A DNA stretch of 64,000 nucleotides from Halolamina sediminis (GTDB taxonomy: Archaea > Halobacteriota > Halobacteria > Halobacteriales > Haloferacaceae): positions 1,674,001 through 1,738,000 of the forward strand of contig NZ_CVUA01000001.1 in assembly GCF_001282785.1 (NCBI RefSeq). The letters run 5' to 3'. Positions 56,175 through 63,956 of this stretch are shown one piece after another. The position numbers were made by a program, and so were the translations under genes. Below the pieces are notes generated by a model, which saw only the letters and a list, made by a program, of their open reading frames with translations, searched no databases and was not told where the DNA came from. Every line of letters begins with the position of its first letter. Position 1 is the stretch's first letter.

Positions 56175-56207
56175 TATTTATCTTCGTCGGGAAACAGGGA
56201 ACAGTCG

Positions 56208-58733
56208 ATGAAGCTCGCCGAGCGCTACGCCGCGGTCGTGACCGACCACAGCAAGCTGGTGATCGCTGCCGTCCTCGTGCTCTCGCTGGTGGTCGGTGCC
56301 GGCGCGGGCAGCGTCGACGGCGGGCTCACGATCGCCGGGTTCAGCAGCGACTCGCCGGAGGCGGCCGCGCTCGACGACATCGAGCGGAACTTCTCGGTCG
56401 CCGGCGAGAACACGACGACCGCACAGGTGGTCGTCCGGGGTGAGAACGTCCTCACCAAGGAGTCGCTGCTCGAAACACTCCGACTCCAGCGCGCGATCAG
56501 GGCGGACGACTCGATCAACGCGACGCTGCGGGGCGAGCAGCCGACCGTCGGCGTCTCCAACGTCGTCGCGACGGCGGCGTACTACGAGTCCCGCGGCGGG
56601 GGCGGCCCGCCGCCGTCGCTGAGCGAGCAGATCGATCAACTGGAGTCGATGTCCGCCGGCGAGGTGGAGTCGACCGTCGACCGCGTCCTCGATCCCGAGG
56701 CCGACACCCGCGGCGACCCCTACGCGCTGCTCTCGACGGAGTACGAGCCGGGGTCGACGACCGCGCCCGCCCGGATTCTTCTGGTGTATCAGGACACCAG
56801 CGGCGCGGCGACCGATAGCCTCCCCGCCGACGTGACCGACGCCCAGCTCGAACTGCAGGATCTCGCGGCCGCAGAGATCACCTCGACCGACCAGTTCACG
56901 TTCGCCACGGGGATCGTCGACGAGGAGAGCGGGCAGGCCACCGGCGAGAGCTTCGCGCTGATCTCGCCGGTTGCGCTGCTGCTGATCCTCGCGGTGCTGG
57001 GGATCGCCTATCGCGACGCGATCGACGTGCTGTTGGGGCTGTTCGGCGTCGCGCTGGTGCTGGTCTGGATGGCCGGCTTCCTCGGCTGGGCCGGCATCGG
57101 CATCACGCAGATCCTGATCGCCGTCCCGTTCCTGCTGATCGGGCTGAGCATCGACTACGCGCTCCACGTGGTGATGCGCTACCGCGAGGCCGCCACCGAC
57201 GACCCCGAGATCGAGCCTCGGGTGGCGATGCGCCGCGGGCTGGCGGGCGTCGTCGTCGCGATCGGCGCCGCGACGTTCACGACCGCGGTCGGCTTCCTCT
57301 CGAACGCGGTGAGCCCGATCGTCTCGATCCGGGAGTTCGGCCTCGTCAGCGGGTTCGGTATCGCGGCCGCGTTCGTCGTGTTCGGCCTGCTGTTCCCGGC
57401 GCTGAAGCTGGAGGTCGACCGGCTCCGCGCCCGGGTGGGTTGGGATCCCGATCGCCGCCCGTTCGGCCGTGGCGAGCGCGTCGGGCGCCTGCTGCGTGTC
57501 GGCCCCGAGCTCGCCCGCCGGGCGCCGTACGTGGTGCTCGCGATCGCGGTCGTGCTCGCGGCCGGCGGCGGCGTCGCGGCGACGGGGATCGATACGACGC
57601 TGGACCAGACGGCGTTTCTCCCGCAGGACTCGCCGGACTGGATGAACGTCCTCCCCGCGGCGATCCAGCCGAGCGACTACGACCTCCGGGAGAACGCCGA
57701 ATACCTCAACGAGAACTTCGTCCAGTCCCGCGGGGACTCGCGGGCGGAGTTCCTGATACGCGGCCCCGTCGCCGACCCCGGGGCGCTCGACGCGCTCGCA
57801 AACGGTCGTGACGCGCTCCGGGACACCGACTCCGCGGCAGTACGTGCCGACGGCAGCCTCCAAGTGACCGGCCCGATCGAGACGATCACCGCCGTCGCCG
57901 CCGAGAACGACACTGTCGCCGCGATGGTCGACGACGCCGACACTGACGGCGACGGTGTGCCCGACGAGAACCTCGCGGCGATCTACGATGCCGTCTACGA
58001 CGCGAACCCGGAGGCGGCCGCGGCGACGATCCACCGCGAGGGCGGCGAGTACCGCTCGCTGCGTGTCTCCGTCGCGCTGACCGGCACGACGAACACGCGG
58101 ACGATCACCGAGGAGATGCGGGGCGTCGCGACCGAGATGGAGTCCGGAAGCAGCCTCGACGCCGTCGCGACCGGTTCGCCGATCACGACCGAGCTAGTCC
58201 AGCGGTCGCTGCTGCGGACGCTGGTCGAGGGGTTCCTGATCACGTTCGGTGTGATCCTCGCGTTCCTCGCCGTCATCTTCCGACTGCGGTACGGCTCGGC
58301 GACGCTCGGCGCGGTGGTGCTGTTCCCCGTGGTGCTCGCGCAGGCGTGGCTGTTCGGCACGATGTATCTCGCCGAGCTGGCGTTCACGACCGAGACCGCG
58401 ATCATCGCCGCCATCGGAATCGGGATCGGCGTCGACTACGCGATCCACATCGGCGAGCGGTTCGTCGACGAACGTGGCGGCGGTCACGAGCCGATCGCCG
58501 CCCTGACTCGGACCGTCCAGGGCACCGGCGGCGCGCTGCTGGCCAGCGCGGCGACGACGGCCGCGGGGTTCGGCGTGCTCGCGCTGGCGCTCGTGCCCTC
58601 GCTCCAGCGATTCGGCTTCATCACTGCGGTCGCGATCAGCTACGCGTTCCTCGCGAGCGTGCTGGTGCTGCCGAGCCTGCTGACAGTGTGGGAGCGGTTC
58701 GACGGGTCGGCGTCGGCCGAGCCCGGCCGCTGA
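56208..58733 (+). CDS. RND/MMPL family transporter
   Basis: 841 residues. Two repeats, each with one helix, a large extracellular domain and five further helices (LISPVALLLILAVLGIAYRDAI, LLIGLSIDYALHVVMRYREA; repeat FLITFGVILAFLAVIFRLR, IAAIGIGIGVDYAIHIGERF). The membrane GxxxD-type IDYALH/VDYAIH motifs match the MMPL/HpnN group. Substrate is likely hydrophobic (lipid or drug) but not known. A calcium-binding-like DTDGDGVPDE lies in the second extracellular domain. Expression is probably under the palindrome just upstream. Confidence 0.92.
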   Translation: MKLAERYAAVVTDHSKLVIAAVLVLSLVVGAGAGSVDGGLTIAGFSSDSPEAAALDDIERNFSVAGENTTTAQVVVRGENVLTKESLLETLRLQRAIRADDSINATLRGEQPTVGVSNVVATAAYYESRGGGGPPPSLSEQIDQLESMSAGEVESTVDRVLDPEADTRGDPYALLSTEYEPGSTTAPARILLVYQDTSGAATDSLPADVTDAQLELQDLAAAEITSTDQFTFATGIVDEESGQATGESFALISPVALLLILAVLGIAYRDAIDVLLGLFGVALVLVWMAGFLGWAGIGITQILIAVPFLLIGLSIDYALHVVMRYREAATDDPEIEPRVAMRRGLAGVVVAIGAATFTTAVGFLSNAVSPIVSIREFGLVSGFGIAAAFVVFGLLFPALKLEVDRLRARVGWDPDRRPFGRGERVGRLLRVGPELARRAPYVVLAIAVVLAAGGGVAATGIDTTLDQTAFLPQDSPDWMNVLPAAIQPSDYDLRENAEYLNENFVQSRGDSRAEFLIRGPVADPGALDALANGRDALRDTDSAAVRADGSLQVTGPIETITAVAAENDTVAAMVDDADTDGDGVPDENLAAIYDAVYDANPEAAAATIHREGGEYRSLRVSVALTGTTNTRTITEEMRGVATEMESGSSLDAVATGSPITTELVQRSLLRTLVEGFLITFGVILAFLAVIFRLRYGSATLGAVVLFPVVLAQAWLFGTMYLAELAFTTETAIIAAIGIGIGVDYAIHIGERFVDERGGGHEPIAALTRTVQGTGGALLASAATTAAGFGVLALALVPSLQRFGFITAVAISYAFLASVLVLPSLLTVWERFDGSASAEPGR

Positions 58734-58736
58734 GGC

Positions 58737-60176
58737 TCAGTCCCGCAGGTGCCGCCACGTCGCGAGCGAGATCGCCCCGGCGGCCCCGAGCAGGCCGAAC
58801 CCGGGGGCGCTCACGGTCTTGCTCTCGGCAGCCGGCGTCGACGTGGGCGCGGGAGACGACGGTGTCGACGTACCGGGAGTGGAGGACGGCGTCGGCTCCA
58901 CGGTCGGCGTGGGCGTCTCGGTGTCGGTCAACGCCGGCGGCGACGCCTGCTCGCCGGCGCGGTTCGGGAAGGTGACCAACGCACCCTTGCCGGCGTTGTA
59001 CCGCCCCCGCGAGTGGCTGCTGGCGACGAAGAACTCCTCGGTGGCGTACTGGGCGGTCCAGAACGTCCACTCGTGGGGGTCGCGCCACCACGCCAGCAGC
59101 TCCGGGTTCCGCGGATCGCTCACGTCGTGGATCTTGACGCCGCCGTCGTACCACGAGCTGTAGAGGCGCTCGCCCCTGATCTCGAAGTTGTGCGGCGTGG
59201 TGTTGATCTCGGCCTTCTCGGGGTTTCGGGAGTGCGGCGCCTCGATCGTCGCGAGCCGCTCCGGCGCGGTCTCCTCGCGCACGTCCCAGAGTTCGACCTC
59301 GCCGAGGGGCTGGATCTCCGTCCCCTCTGTGAGTTCGGTCGGCCACGCCTCCTTGTTGAGGGCGAGCAGCGAGGCGTCGTCGTTCACGGCCGCCGTGTGG
59401 TGGTTCCCCGGCATGCTCAGCGAGTGGACGACGGCGTCCTCCGACGGTATCTCCGCGAGCGTCTCCGCCGACCGACCGCCGATCCGGGTCACAACCGTCG
59501 GTGCTGCCGGGTCACTCACGTCGAGGACGAACGTGCCCGCATCCCACTCGACGACGTACGCACGGTCGCCCTGCGCGTACACGTCGTGCGCGAAACGCAG
59601 CAGGCCGTCCACCTCCGCCCACGCCGGGTCGGCGTCTCGCGGCGCCCACCGCCCGAGTTCGGTCGGCTCGTCGGCGACGCCGACGAGCACCACCTCGCTC
59701 CCGTTGACCAGGTACGCACGCTCCTCGGTCAGTTCGGCGTTGTGGATGGGGAACTCGGTCTCGTGGAAGGCGACGCGCTCCGGGTCTTTGGGGTCCGTGA
59801 CGTCGTACAGCAGGAACCCCTCGACGACCGGTTCCTCGTGCCCGTTCGCGGGGCCGGCCACGAGCAGCCGATCGCCGGCGACCTTCACGTCGAGGATCTC
59901 CTGCATCGGCCCGCCTTCTCGTTCCGACAACAGCCCCGTCCGGCGCTGGAGCACGGCGGGCTCGTTCGGCGTGGAGATGTCGACGACCGCGAACCCGTCC
60001 TGGGTCGCGACGTACGCCGTCTCGCTCTCGGGGCCGACGACGGCCTCGGTCGCGCCGGTGATCGAGACGGAGCCGAGCGGTTCGAACGCAGATTGTGTAG
60101 CCGATGCGGTGGCAGGGAGGGCGCCGACGGCGGGGATCGCACAGCCGGCGGCCCGGAGGAACTGACGCCGGTGCAT
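58737..60176 (-). CDS. Secreted LVIVD-repeat beta-propeller with PGF-CTERM anchor
   Basis: 479 residues. Signal MHRRQFLRAAGCAIPAVGALP (Tat-like RR, but no lipobox cysteine after a cleavage point). The body has LVIVD-type propeller repeats (VAVDISTPNEP-like, LYDVTDPKDPERV, VLDVSDPAAPTVV, IHDVSDPRNPELL). A Thr/Pro/Ser linker leads to a C-terminal PGF-CTERM signal: APGFG, a hydrophobic helix and a basic end. This predicts archaeosortase processing and lipid attachment at the cell surface. Function unknown. Confidence 0.87.
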   Translation of the reverse strand: MHRRQFLRAAGCAIPAVGALPATASATQSAFEPLGSVSITGATEAVVGPESETAYVATQDGFAVVDISTPNEPAVLQRRTGLLSEREGGPMQEILDVKVAGDRLLVAGPANGHEEPVVEGFLLYDVTDPKDPERVAFHETEFPIHNAELTEERAYLVNGSEVVLVGVADEPTELGRWAPRDADPAWAEVDGLLRFAHDVYAQGDRAYVVEWDAGTFVLDVSDPAAPTVVTRIGGRSAETLAEIPSEDAVVHSLSMPGNHHTAAVNDDASLLALNKEAWPTELTEGTEIQPLGEVELWDVREETAPERLATIEAPHSRNPEKAEINTTPHNFEIRGERLYSSWYDGGVKIHDVSDPRNPELLAWWRDPHEWTFWTAQYATEEFFVASSHSRGRYNAGKGALVTFPNRAGEQASPPALTDTETPTPTVEPTPSSTPGTSTPSSPAPTSTPAAESKTVSAPGFGLLGAAGAISLATWRHLRD

Positions 60177-60250
60177 CGCCCCGACGGTGGGCCCAGCGGA
60201 GCAAAAGCGTGCTGGAGAGTGAAACGAAATTCGTTGCTTCCCCGCCCATC

Positions 60251-60262
60251 CGAACGTGTTCG
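60251..60262 (+). promoter_or_regulatory. CGAA-N4-TTCG site A
   Basis: CGAACGTGTTCG, within the longer palindrome CCGAACGTGTTCGG. It ends 38 bases before the ATG of the MIP18-like gene. The same motif is found at 37-39 bases before three other genes in this region. I recall CGAA-N4-TTCG as the element recognised by the anaerobic regulator NarO in Haloferax denitrification promoters. Confidence 0.65.
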
Positions 60263-60300
60263 GAGCCACGGGTAGGGGGCGAGAGCGCGTAGCGTCGACC

Positions 60301-60858
60301 ATGTCCGGTCTCTCACCCTTCGGCGGCGGCGGGAACGACGACGCGACGTTCGACGAGGAGGGCGAGTTCGTCCCCGAACACCTCCCAGAATCCGGCGAGT
60401 TCCTCGAGGGGCACGACGTGCTCGCCGAGGACGAACACGTCGCCGTCCACGATGTCGCACGGGAACTGTTCGAGGAACGCGGCGTGTACGACATGACGTT
60501 CGGCTACAACCTCGCGCGACTCAACCTCGACACGCGCCACCCCGGGGCCGGGTTCCGATACGCCGAAGAGGCGGACGACCCGGCCGTGCTGCGCGCCGAG
60601 TTCACGCCGACGACGGCGTTCTGCCCGCAGACACACACCCTCACTATCGGCGCGTTCCGGGCCTGGAACGGGCTCGCCGAGCGCCACGGCTACGAAATCG
60701 TCCGGATCCGCGCGGCCCCGATGCATCAGGAGAGCGACGCGGTCAACGAACAGCTCCGGTCGCTGGAAGAGGAGTACCGTGAGACGGGGAGCGTTCCGGA
60801 TGCGGACGACAGCGAGGACGGTGGGTCGACGACGGGCTCGCCGGACGCGCCGTTCTGA
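60301..60858 (+). CDS. MIP18/DUF59-like protein (possible iron-sulfur assembly factor)
   Basis: 185 residues. Residues 95-155 resemble the MIP18/Cia2 domain: FTPTTAFCPQTHTLTIGAF with Cys108, then RIRAAPMHQESDAVNEQLRSLEEE, close in pattern to the conserved FTPT..HC and TH...VNKQL segments. Members help insert Fe-S clusters. The N-terminal 60 residues are acidic and helical. Family assignment is by eye and moderate. The gene has its own CGAA-N4-TTCG site and only a weak TATA, which fits activator-dependent expression. Confidence 0.6.
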   Translation: MSGLSPFGGGGNDDATFDEEGEFVPEHLPESGEFLEGHDVLAEDEHVAVHDVARELFEERGVYDMTFGYNLARLNLDTRHPGAGFRYAEEADDPAVLRAEFTPTTAFCPQTHTLTIGAFRAWNGLAERHGYEIVRIRAAPMHQESDAVNEQLRSLEEEYRETGSVPDADDSEDGGSTTGSPDAPF

Positions 60859-60898
60859 CCCCGCCGTCGACAGTCTCGCCGCCGCTCTCGACTCTGAA

Positions 60899-61207
60899 CT
60901 ACGACTCCTCGGTGGCGGGCGCGAGGACGACGATGGCCGTGCTCGGCTCGACTGCGTGAGGGGAGATCGAACGCTCGCCGCTGAATCGGGCGAGCTCACC
61001 CGCCTCCAGTTCGTGCGTCTCGTCGTCGAGCGAGACCTCTAGCTGACCGTCGAGAAGGTGGAGGACGACGTTCGTCCCGGGGTGGGTGTGGGCGGGAACT
61101 CCCTCGCCGGCGTCGAGTTCGAGCCGGACCGTCCGGGGGTCGCGCTGCTCGAACACCTCCGCGTGGGGTGTGTCGGTCAGGTCGTCGATCGCGGTGATCT
61201 CGGGCAT
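60899..61207 (-). CDS. Cupin domain protein
   Basis: 102 residues, one small cupin barrel. The first cupin motif is PAHTHPGTNVVLHLLDGQLEV (His40, His42), and the second is weak (ISPHAVEPST). It could bind a metal, but the reaction is unknown. It is transcribed convergently with the MIP18-like gene and has its own CGAA-N4-TTCG site 38 bases upstream of the start. Confidence 0.82.
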   Translation of the reverse strand: MPEITAIDDLTDTPHAEVFEQRDPRTVRLELDAGEGVPAHTHPGTNVVLHLLDGQLEVSLDDETHELEAGELARFSGERSISPHAVEPSTAIVVLAPATEES

Positions 61208-61245
61208 CGACGGGACTCCGTTCGGGCCGGCCCTGAGCGTTCGGC

Positions 61246-61257
61246 CGAAGACGTTCG
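61246..61257 (-). promoter_or_regulatory. CGAA-N4-TTCG site B
   Basis: CGAAGACGTTCG, 38 bases upstream of the cupin ATG at 61207. The spacing is identical to site A. TATA-like sequence between site and ATG is weak. Confidence 0.6.
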
Positions 61258-61267
61258 TGCCGCCGGC

Positions 61268-62623
61268 TCAGTCGCGGTCGGCCGACGCCGACGCGCCGTC
61301 GGACTCGACCGTCGCCCACGTCCCGAGCAGTACCGTGAGCAGCGACTGCGGCGCGTGCTCGCGGACGACGCCGGCGACGTTCACGACGAACAGCAGCGTC
61401 CCGACGAGGACCGCGATCCCGGCGACCGCCGAAACCGCCGACGGGAGGTCGAGCAGGCCGTCGGCGACGAGCAGCGTCGTCCCGCCGAGAAGACACCAGA
61501 AGTCCGCCGCTGCGAGCCGGTCGTCGTACAGGTCGTCGACCATCGGCACCGGCTCGTACCCCAGACGGTCGCTGTAGCGGTGGACCCAGACGACGAAGGG
61601 GACGACGTGGTAGACAGTGCCGAGGACGACGAAGCCGACGACGCCGAGCAGGAGCAGGTGGCTCACGCCCGGTCGACCCAGCAGCGCGCTCCGCGCGAGC
61701 GGATCCGCGAGCCACGCGGGCAACGCGAGCGCGGCCCAGATCGCGGTCGCCGCGGCAACGACCGCATACCGCGAGAGCATCGGCGTCCGCTCGACCTGCG
61801 TCTCCCAGAGCCGGCGGGCGAGCACGACCGCGAACGCGACGAGCGCGAACGCGACGAGAACGCCGCCGGCGCGCGCGACAGTGGCCGATTCCGCGAGTCG
61901 GCCGGCTGCGAGCAGGAGCACGCCCGTCGGGTAGCCGAACTCCTCGAATCGGCCGAGCGGGACGTCGATCCCGTGGAGTTCGGTCTGGGTGAACATCGTC
62001 CCGAGCTGGTAGAGCGCGCCCAGCACCGTCGTGAGCACCGCACCGAACACGGCGAGTGTCGCGTGGGCGCCGACGACGGCCGGTCGGGGGACGGGGAGCA
62101 CCGACGGTCGAACGAAGCCGACCGCCAGCAGGAGCCCCAGCAGCGTCGCGAGGAGGAAGAAGCCGAGCGCGAGCGCGAAGTGACGCTCGGTCGTGTCGAA
62201 CGGTCGCACCCGGGCCAGCGTCCGGCCGATGTTGTAGACGAACACCCAGAACCCCAGCAGCATCGCCGCGCCGAAGGCTGGCAGGAGCGCGAGCTGCCCG
62301 GTGAGCAGGCCGGCGGCGAACCCCACCAGCCCGCCCGCGATCAGCGGGAGCTGGATCGCGGCGAGCCGCGTCGAGTGGAGGTCGACGCCCGACCAGACCG
62401 GCACGAACTGCGTCATCGCACCGGCGATCGTGAGACAGACCCACCCCACGAGCAGCAGGTGGGCGTGGGCGAGCGAGAGCAGTCCCAGACGGAGATCGGC
62501 GACAGCCGCGACGCCGGCCACTACGCCGAGCGGGAGGAACGCGCTCGCGACGAGGAAATGTCGCAGCGGGACGGTCATCGGCGGCTGACGGTCGGCGTCG
62601 ACGTCGCCGGGGATCGCGCTCAT
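61268..62623 (-). CDS. Polytopic membrane protein, heme-copper subunit I/NnrS-like
   Basis: 451 residues, about twelve helices. Histidines sit within or beside helices (LSLAHAHLLLVGWVCL, GTVYHVVPFVVWVHR), like the heme ligands of cbb3/NorB subunit I and NnrS. Haloarchaeal relatives occur near nitric-oxide and nitrite reduction genes. I cannot confirm heme or copper binding. It could be a heme carrier or a quinol-linked NO-responsive protein. A CGAA-N4-TTCG site lies 37 bases upstream. Confidence 0.72.
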   Translation of the reverse strand: MSAIPGDVDADRQPPMTVPLRHFLVASAFLPLGVVAGVAAVADLRLGLLSLAHAHLLLVGWVCLTIAGAMTQFVPVWSGVDLHSTRLAAIQLPLIAGGLVGFAAGLLTGQLALLPAFGAAMLLGFWVFVYNIGRTLARVRPFDTTERHFALALGFFLLATLLGLLLAVGFVRPSVLPVPRPAVVGAHATLAVFGAVLTTVLGALYQLGTMFTQTELHGIDVPLGRFEEFGYPTGVLLLAAGRLAESATVARAGGVLVAFALVAFAVVLARRLWETQVERTPMLSRYAVVAAATAIWAALALPAWLADPLARSALLGRPGVSHLLLLGVVGFVVLGTVYHVVPFVVWVHRYSDRLGYEPVPMVDDLYDDRLAAADFWCLLGGTTLLVADGLLDLPSAVSAVAGIAVLVGTLLFVVNVAGVVREHAPQSLLTVLLGTWATVESDGASASADRD

Positions 62624-62660
62624 ACCGGCGGAACGGGCCCCAGCGGCCTCCCAATGGCTG

Positions 62661-62672
62661 CGAACACGTTCG
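62661..62672 (-). promoter_or_regulatory. CGAA-N4-TTCG site C
   Basis: CGAACACGTTCG, 37 bases upstream of the ATG at 62623 of the NnrS/heme-copper-like gene. Confidence 0.65.
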
Positions 62673-62678
62673 GGTCGG

Positions 62679-62912
62679 CTACCGCTTGGGGAACCGCGCC
62701 ACGTACTCGTCGTCGTCGCGCTGTTCGACGCTGTAGCCGTCTGGGTCGAACGCCTCGACCTCGGCCTGCATCTCGTAGAACAGGGGTTTGGGCTCGTGGT
62801 CGTTGACGATCACCAGCTCGTCGCCGCTGTCGAGCGAGTCGAACGCGTCGTGGATCTTCGGGTGGCGGTCCGACGGCGGGATCTCACGAACGTCGAGTGT
62901 GGTCTCGGACAT
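62679..62912 (-). CDS. DUF2249 (TusA-like) small protein
   Basis: 77 residues. DUF2249 pattern: LDVREIPPSDRHPKIHDAFDSL, DELVIVNDHEPKPLFYEMQ, and a DDDEYVARF end. The fold is TusA-like without the sulfur-carrying cysteine. In haloarchaea DUF2249 proteins cluster with nitrite/NO reduction genes and with polytopic heme-copper-like proteins, as here. Role not defined. CGAA-N4-TTCG site D lies 39 bases before the ATG, and a second site lies 37 bases beyond. Confidence 0.83.
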   Translation of the reverse strand: MSETTLDVREIPPSDRHPKIHDAFDSLDSGDELVIVNDHEPKPLFYEMQAEVEAFDPDGYSVEQRDDDEYVARFPKR

Positions 62913-62951
62913 CGACTTCCGATAGCGGGCCAGTCCCCCAGAGGGTTCGCC

Positions 62952-62963
62952 CGAACTTGTTCG
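62952..62963 (-). promoter_or_regulatory. CGAA-N4-TTCG site D
   Basis: CGAACTTGTTCG, part of CCGAACTTGTTCGG, 39 bases upstream of the DUF2249 ATG at 62912. Confidence 0.65.
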
Positions 62964-62988
62964 GTTCTCGTCGGCCGGCGGAGTGTCC

Positions 62989-63000
62989 CGAACGTGTTCG
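62989..63000. promoter_or_regulatory. CGAA-N4-TTCG site E
   Basis: CGAACGTGTTCG, 25 bases from site D on the side away from DUF2249. It is too far from the HTH gene at 63242 for the same geometry. It may strengthen site D or serve an unseen plus-strand transcript. Confidence 0.55.
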
Positions 63001-63241
63001 GCAGCACCGATTGGTGGGGCAGGGCAGTACGATGAGGTATCGATGCCATGTCCCAGCGACACTCTCACTGCGACCGACCCGGGGCCAGTCGTAGACGCCC
63101 GCTGCCGGCCGAGTACCCCTCGATCGGCCGGCCCGCGAGCGACGCCGACGAGCGCAGGGTAGCCGACCATGAACACCTCACGACACCGGGACGATGACCG
63201 GACAGCTGTACGAGGCGAGCAGTCACGCCGAACGGAGAACG

Positions 63242-63616
63242 ATGAAGCGTGACCCGATCGCGGTCGAGGCGCCGGAGCTACAGGACGTGCTCGACGCACT
63301 GGACGATCCGGACTGCCGAGCGATCCTCGGGCAGCTCGACAGCCCGATGGCCGCCAAAGAGCTCTCAGAGGCGTGTGAGATTCCGCAATCGACGACCTAC
63401 CGCAAGCTGGACCTGCTCAGCGACGCCTCGCTGGTCGATGAACGGACGGAGATCCGCGACGACGGCCGCCACACGACCCGGTACGTCGCGGACTTCGAGG
63501 AGATCCAGGTCTCGCTGGACGAGGACGGTTCGCTCGAACTCGCGATCGGCCGCAGGGAGTCGACGCCCGAAGAGCGGCTCTCGGCGCTCTGGTCGGAGGT
63601 GCGCACCGAAACATGA
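63242..63616 (+). CDS. ArsR-like winged-helix regulator
   Basis: 124 residues from the ATG at 63242. Winged helix at about 10-75: LQDVLDALDDPDCRAILGQL, MAAKELSEACEIPQSTTYRKLDLLSDASLV. Belongs to the small haloarchaeal ArsR-type group. It is followed by an overlapping small membrane gene, an arrangement common in haloarchaea where the HTH protein may respond to a membrane signal. No metal-binding cysteines apart from Cys27 and Cys48, which are not in a classic sensor motif. Confidence 0.8.
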   Translation: MKRDPIAVEAPELQDVLDALDDPDCRAILGQLDSPMAAKELSEACEIPQSTTYRKLDLLSDASLVDERTEIRDDGRHTTRYVADFEEIQVSLDEDGSLELAIGRRESTPEERLSALWSEVRTET

Positions 63617-63879
63617 ACGTCGCCGTCGTCGTACTCAAGACCCTCACGCTCGTTCTCGGCGGCTCGATCACGCTGTACGCGGTCCGGGCCTATCGGCGCA
63701 ACGGGTCGCCGGCGCTGCGGGCGCTCGCGATCGGGTTCGGCGCGATCACCGTCGGTGCGCTGCTTGCGGGGATCGTCGACCAGCTCCTGCCGGTGAACAA
63801 CGAGTTCGCACTCGTCGTCGAGAGCGCGTTCACGACGCTGGGGTTCGGCGTGATCCTCTACTCGCTGTACGTGGAGTAG
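63613..63879 (+). CDS. Small three-helix membrane protein paired with HTH regulator
   Basis: 88 residues, three predicted helices (VVVLKTLTLVLGGSITLYAVRAY, ALAIGFGAITVGALLAGIVDQLL, and LVVESAFTTLGFGVILYSLYV). ATG overlaps the HTH stop (ATGA). I recall haloarchaeal proteins of this size encoded directly after ArsR-like regulators, of unknown function (possibly DUF7521). The membrane partner may tether or sense for the regulator. Confidence 0.75.
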   Translation: MNVAVVVLKTLTLVLGGSITLYAVRAYRRNGSPALRALAIGFGAITVGALLAGIVDQLLPVNNEFALVVESAFTTLGFGVILYSLYVE

Positions 63880-63926
63880 GGGGATCGTCGGCCCCGTCGT
63901 TCCGAGCCCGCAGCTCGGACACCGGG

Positions 63927-63934
63927 AATTATAC
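63927..63934 (+). promoter_or_regulatory. TATA box of the last gene
   Basis: AATTATAC centred 27 bases before the ATG at 63957, the expected leaderless spacing. Confidence 0.6.
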
Positions 63935-63956
63935 TCCCGTCGGCCGATCCGGAGCC

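Larger units (their letters stand above)
62913..63241. promoter_or_regulatory. Regulatory spacer between DUF2249 and the HTH gene
   Basis: 329 bases holding two CGAA-N4-TTCG sites (62952-62963 and 62989-63000). Short frames from the ATGs at 63032, 63043 and 63048 have no coding bias or TATA support. I do not call a gene. Confidence 0.5.

Noticed and set aside
56178-58034. 618-codon minus-strand frame opposite the RND transporter
   Set aside because: Arg/Asp-rich antisense shadow. The RND transporter reading is certain.
63032-63199. Short frames after CGAA-N4-TTCG site E
   Set aside because: Three overlapping candidates with no codon bias, TATA box or recognisable product.
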